Source: Bacillota bacterium
GTDB taxonomy: Bacteria; Bacillota; UBA4882; UBA10575
Direction of reading: 5' to 3'
NCBI GenBank assembly: GCA_012521315.1
Contig: JAAYMP010000027.1
Span: 1-17,006 of the forward strand
Length of the DNA: 17,006 nucleotides
Shown: one piece after another, positions 15,057-17,006 of the stretch
Layout of the letters: every line of letters begins with the position of its first letter
How positions within the stretch are numbered: position 1 is the first letter of the stretch
The notes under the pieces: model-generated
What the model saw: only the letters and a program-made list of their open reading frames with translations
The model's database searches: none
Told to the model about the DNA's origin: nothing
Made by a program: the position numbers and the translations under genes

Positions 15057-16802
15057 TTGGTGATGGTAAGTGTAACCGTGGATGGTCAAAAAGTGGAGGT
15101 GCCAAAGGGTAGCACCATTTTGGAAGCAGCCAAGAAAGCCGGGATCAAGATCCCAACCCTTTGTCACCATGAAGATTTAAAAGTTAGCGCCATGTGCCGG
15201 ATTTGTGTGGTGGAAGTGGCGGGGGCACGCACCCTCCAAACGGCTTGTTCGCAACCGGTTACCGACGGCATGGTGATTGTTACCAATTCGCCCATGGTGC
15301 GCCAAGCGCGCAAAATGAATTTGGAGCTTCTCTTATCCAACCACCCCCAGGATTGTCTGAATTGTGTCCGCAACCAACGCTGTGAATTACAGGCTTTAGC
15401 CGACCAACTGGGGATCAGGGCGCAGCATTTTCCGGCGAGAAAAGAGTTGGAACATCCAAAGGACGAGTCAACACCCGCGCTTGTTCGCGACCCGGATAAA
15501 TGTATTCTTTGCCGGCGGTGTGTGGAAGTCTGTCATGAGGTGCAAGGGGTGGGGGCGATTGGCCCGGCCAACCGGGGGATGAAAACCCAAATCCTTCCGT
15601 CCGGCGGCGTGGACTTGAACGATGCCGCTTGCGTCCTCTGCGGACAGTGCTCCTTGGTCTGTCCGGTGGGGGCCATTTACGAGCAGGATCATACGGAACG
15701 GGTCTGGGCGGCGCTGGCGGATCCAGAGAAACATGTGGTGGTCCAAACCGCGCCGGCGATCCGGGTCTCCATTGGCGAAGAGTTTGGTCTGGAACCGGCC
15801 CAGGTTACCACCGGCAAACTGGTGGCCGCCTTACGACGTTTGGGCTTTGACCGTGTCTTTGATACCGATTTTACCGCCGATTTAACGATTATGGAAGAAG
15901 GACACGAGCTGATTGAACGCTTGAACAACGGTGGGACCCTCCCGATGATTACTTCCTGTAGTCCGGGTTGGATCAAATACATCGAGCACTTTTACCCCGA
16001 GTATTTGGACCACCTTTCGACTTGCAAATCGCCCCAGCAGATGTTTGGCGCGCTCGCGAAGACCTATTATGCGGAGAAAACCGGGATCGATCCGAAGAAT
16101 ATTTATGTGGTCTCGATCATGCCTTGTACCGCCAAGAAATTTGAGTGCGGCCGCCCGGAGATGTCCGCCTCCGGTTACCCTGATGTGGATGCCGTTTTGA
16201 CCACCCGTGAATTGGGGAAAATGCTCCGGCAGGCCGGGATCGACTTTAACCAGTTGCCCGAAGAAAGCTTTGACGATCCCTTCGGGATTACGACCGGTGC
16301 CGGTGTGATCTTCGGGGCCAGCGGGGGCGTGATGGAAGCCGCTCTCCGGACCGTTTACGAAGTGGTCACCAAAGAGCCCCTGCCGTCCGTGGACTTTACC
16401 GCCGTGCGCGGTATTGAAGGGATCAAAGAAGCGGAAGTTGATTTGAAGGGAAGAAAGATTAAAGTAGCCGTGGCCAACGGGTTGGCCAACGCCCGTAAAT
16501 TGATGGAGTTGATTAAAGCCGGGAAAGCGGATTACCAATTTATCGAGATTATGTGCTGTCCCGGTGGTTGTATCGGCGGTGGCGGTCAACCGATCGGGAC
16601 GACCAATGCGATCCGGGAAAAACGGATTGAAGCGATCTACGAAGCCGACCGGAGTTTACCGCTGCGGAAATCCCACGAAAACCCGGCTGTCAAAACCCTG
16701 TACGAAGAGTTCCTGGGTAAACCACTGGGGAAAAAGAGCCATCATCTACTCCATACCCACTATACCAAACGGGGAAAATATCCGGTGGCCACAGGTAAAT
16801 AA
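15057..16802 (+). CDS. hndD: [FeFe] hydrogenase, HndD-like catalytic subunit
   Basis: This 581-residue cytosolic hydrogenase (no signal or membrane segment) catalyses reversible proton reduction to H2. Modules in order: plant-type 2Fe-2S domain (C36, C47, C50, C64); His-ligated 4Fe-4S (H96, C100, C103, C109); two 4Fe-4S clusters (C149, C152, C155, C159 and C192, C195, C198, C202); the H-cluster domain with TSCSPGW (299-305), MPCTAKKFE (355-363) and IMCCPGGCIGGGGQP (498-512); then a small-subunit-like end (RKSHENPAV). This is the CpI/HndD layout. It lacks the extra C-terminal domain of longer HydA proteins, so the electron partner is probably separate. Odd points: serine as the second L1 residue and an added cysteine in L3. 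The start is TTG at 15057. A weak TATAGT (14974-14979) could be a second promoter. Confidence 0.94.
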   Translation: MVMVSVTVDGQKVEVPKGSTILEAAKKAGIKIPTLCHHEDLKVSAMCRICVVEVAGARTLQTACSQPVTDGMVIVTNSPMVRQARKMNLELLLSNHPQDCLNCVRNQRCELQALADQLGIRAQHFPARKELEHPKDESTPALVRDPDKCILCRRCVEVCHEVQGVGAIGPANRGMKTQILPSGGVDLNDAACVLCGQCSLVCPVGAIYEQDHTERVWAALADPEKHVVVQTAPAIRVSIGEEFGLEPAQVTTGKLVAALRRLGFDRVFDTDFTADLTIMEEGHELIERLNNGGTLPMITSCSPGWIKYIEHFYPEYLDHLSTCKSPQQMFGALAKTYYAEKTGIDPKNIYVVSIMPCTAKKFECGRPEMSASGYPDVDAVLTTRELGKMLRQAGIDFNQLPEESFDDPFGITTGAGVIFGASGGVMEAALRTVYEVVTKEPLPSVDFTAVRGIEGIKEAEVDLKGRKIKVAVANGLANARKLMELIKAGKADYQFIEIMCCPGGCIGGGGQPIGTTNAIREKRIEAIYEADRSLPLRKSHENPAVKTLYEEFLGKPLGKKSHHLLHTHYTKRGKYPVATGK

Positions 16803-16814
16803 CTTAAGGGTGCA

Positions 16815-16853
16815 AACCCCGGTTAATCAAGGATTGACCGGGGTTGTTTTTTT
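16815..16853 (+). terminator. Rho-independent terminator after the hydrogenase
   Basis: AACCCCGGT (16815-16823) pairs perfectly with ACCGGGGTT (16837-16845). The stem can be extended inward by A-T and G-T pairs, and a run of seven T ends at 16853. It lies 12 bases past the stop. Confidence 0.9.
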
Positions 16854-16891
16854 GCGCCACTTTATTTTATGGTCGAGAAAAGGACGAACTC

Positions 16892-16920
16892 TTGACTTAA
16901 GGGCGGTTTTGTGTTATTAT
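16892..16920 (+). promoter_or_regulatory. Sigma-A promoter of the tRNA-Val gene
   Basis: TTGACT (16892-16897), 17 bases, TATTAT (16915-16920); each box differs from consensus by one base. It ends 12 bases before the tRNA. Confidence 0.8.
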
Positions 16921-16932
16921 TAGTTTTGCTTT

Positions 16933-17006
16933 GGGGGGGTAGCCCAGTTGGTTAGAGCGCTACGTTGACATCGTAGAGGCCAGCGGTTCGAGCCCGCTCC
17001 TCCCCA
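16933..17006 (+). tRNA. tRNA-Val, anticodon GAC (3' CCA not in window)
   Basis: A full cloverleaf of 74 bases. The acceptor strand of seven G (16933-16939) pairs with CCTCCCC (16999-17005) including one G-T pair, and A17006 is the discriminator. The anticodon stem CTACG/CGTAG encloses TTGACAT, giving anticodon GAC (16967-16969), which reads GUC and GUU. The T arm is AGCGG, TTCGAGC, CCGCT. The D stem GCCC/GAGC has one C-A mismatch where U-A is usual. The window ends at the discriminator base, so whether CCA is encoded cannot be seen. Confidence 0.93.

Noticed and set aside
15882..16589. A 235-codon minus-strand open frame opposite the hydrogenase
   Set aside because: The plus frame carries every hydrogenase motif through this stretch; the antisense translation resembles nothing known and has no ribosome site.
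16941..16958. C-A mismatch in the tRNA D stem as a sign of a pseudo-tRNA
   Set aside because: All other stems, the anticodon loop and the T loop are intact and a good promoter precedes it; a single D-stem mismatch is compatible with function.
1..17006. Mobile elements, CRISPR arrays, phage genes or toxin-antitoxin pairs
   Set aside because: No transposase or integrase motifs, direct-repeat arrays or target-site duplications were found; the content is housekeeping, sporulation and energy metabolism.

Overview
The window looks like a chromosomal segment from an anaerobic, endospore-forming Firmicute (Clostridia or a related deep-branching class). The evidence is a complete spoIIAA-spoIIAB-sigF operon beside a dacF-type carboxypeptidase, an AddAB (not RecBCD) recombination nuclease, a modular [FeFe] hydrogenase, strong AAGGAGG-type ribosome binding sites, and frequent TTG starts. 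Base composition is moderately GC-rich. The species cannot be named from the sequence alone.

Layout: (1) 92-1043: a 5-formyltetrahydrofolate cyclo-ligase on +, with a PspC-domain membrane protein convergent on - whose end overlaps it. (2) 1182-7668: addB-addA, overlapping by 14 bases, encoding the double-strand-break repair helicase-nuclease. (3) 7593-8426, minus strand: GTP cyclohydrolase FolE2, whose 3' end runs 76 bases antisense into addA. (4) 8529-11547: the sporulation block. dacF has a sigma-F-like promoter and ends at tandem terminators; the spoIIA operon has a sigma-H-like promoter and ends at its own terminator. (5) 11674-14472: folP, folK and a low-specificity threonine aldolase. 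(6) 14489-16853: a perfect-consensus sigma-A promoter, a small HndB-like ferredoxin-fold protein, a 581-residue HndD-like [FeFe] hydrogenase, and a terminator. (7) 16892-17006: a promoter and a tRNA-Val(GAC) cut at the window edge.

Functional threads: four genes serve folate (cyclo-ligase, FolE2, FolP, FolK), and the threonine aldolase produces glycine, which connects to one-carbon metabolism. No folB lies between folP and folK. The spoIIA block carries the forespore switch: anti-anti-sigma SpoIIAA, anti-sigma kinase SpoIIAB and sigma-F. The promoters fit the known order, with sigma-H switching on spoIIA and sigma-F switching on dacF. The hydrogenase pair resembles an Hnd complex without its HndA and HndC subunits at this locus.

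Nearly all the sequence is explained by recognisable genes, and no gap exceeds 300 bases. I found no convincing wholly new system. The points most worth checking are the Fe-S-type cysteine quartet in AddA as well as AddB, the altered H-cluster cysteine pattern of the hydrogenase, the two-gene Hnd arrangement, and the uncharacterised N-terminal domain of FolP.
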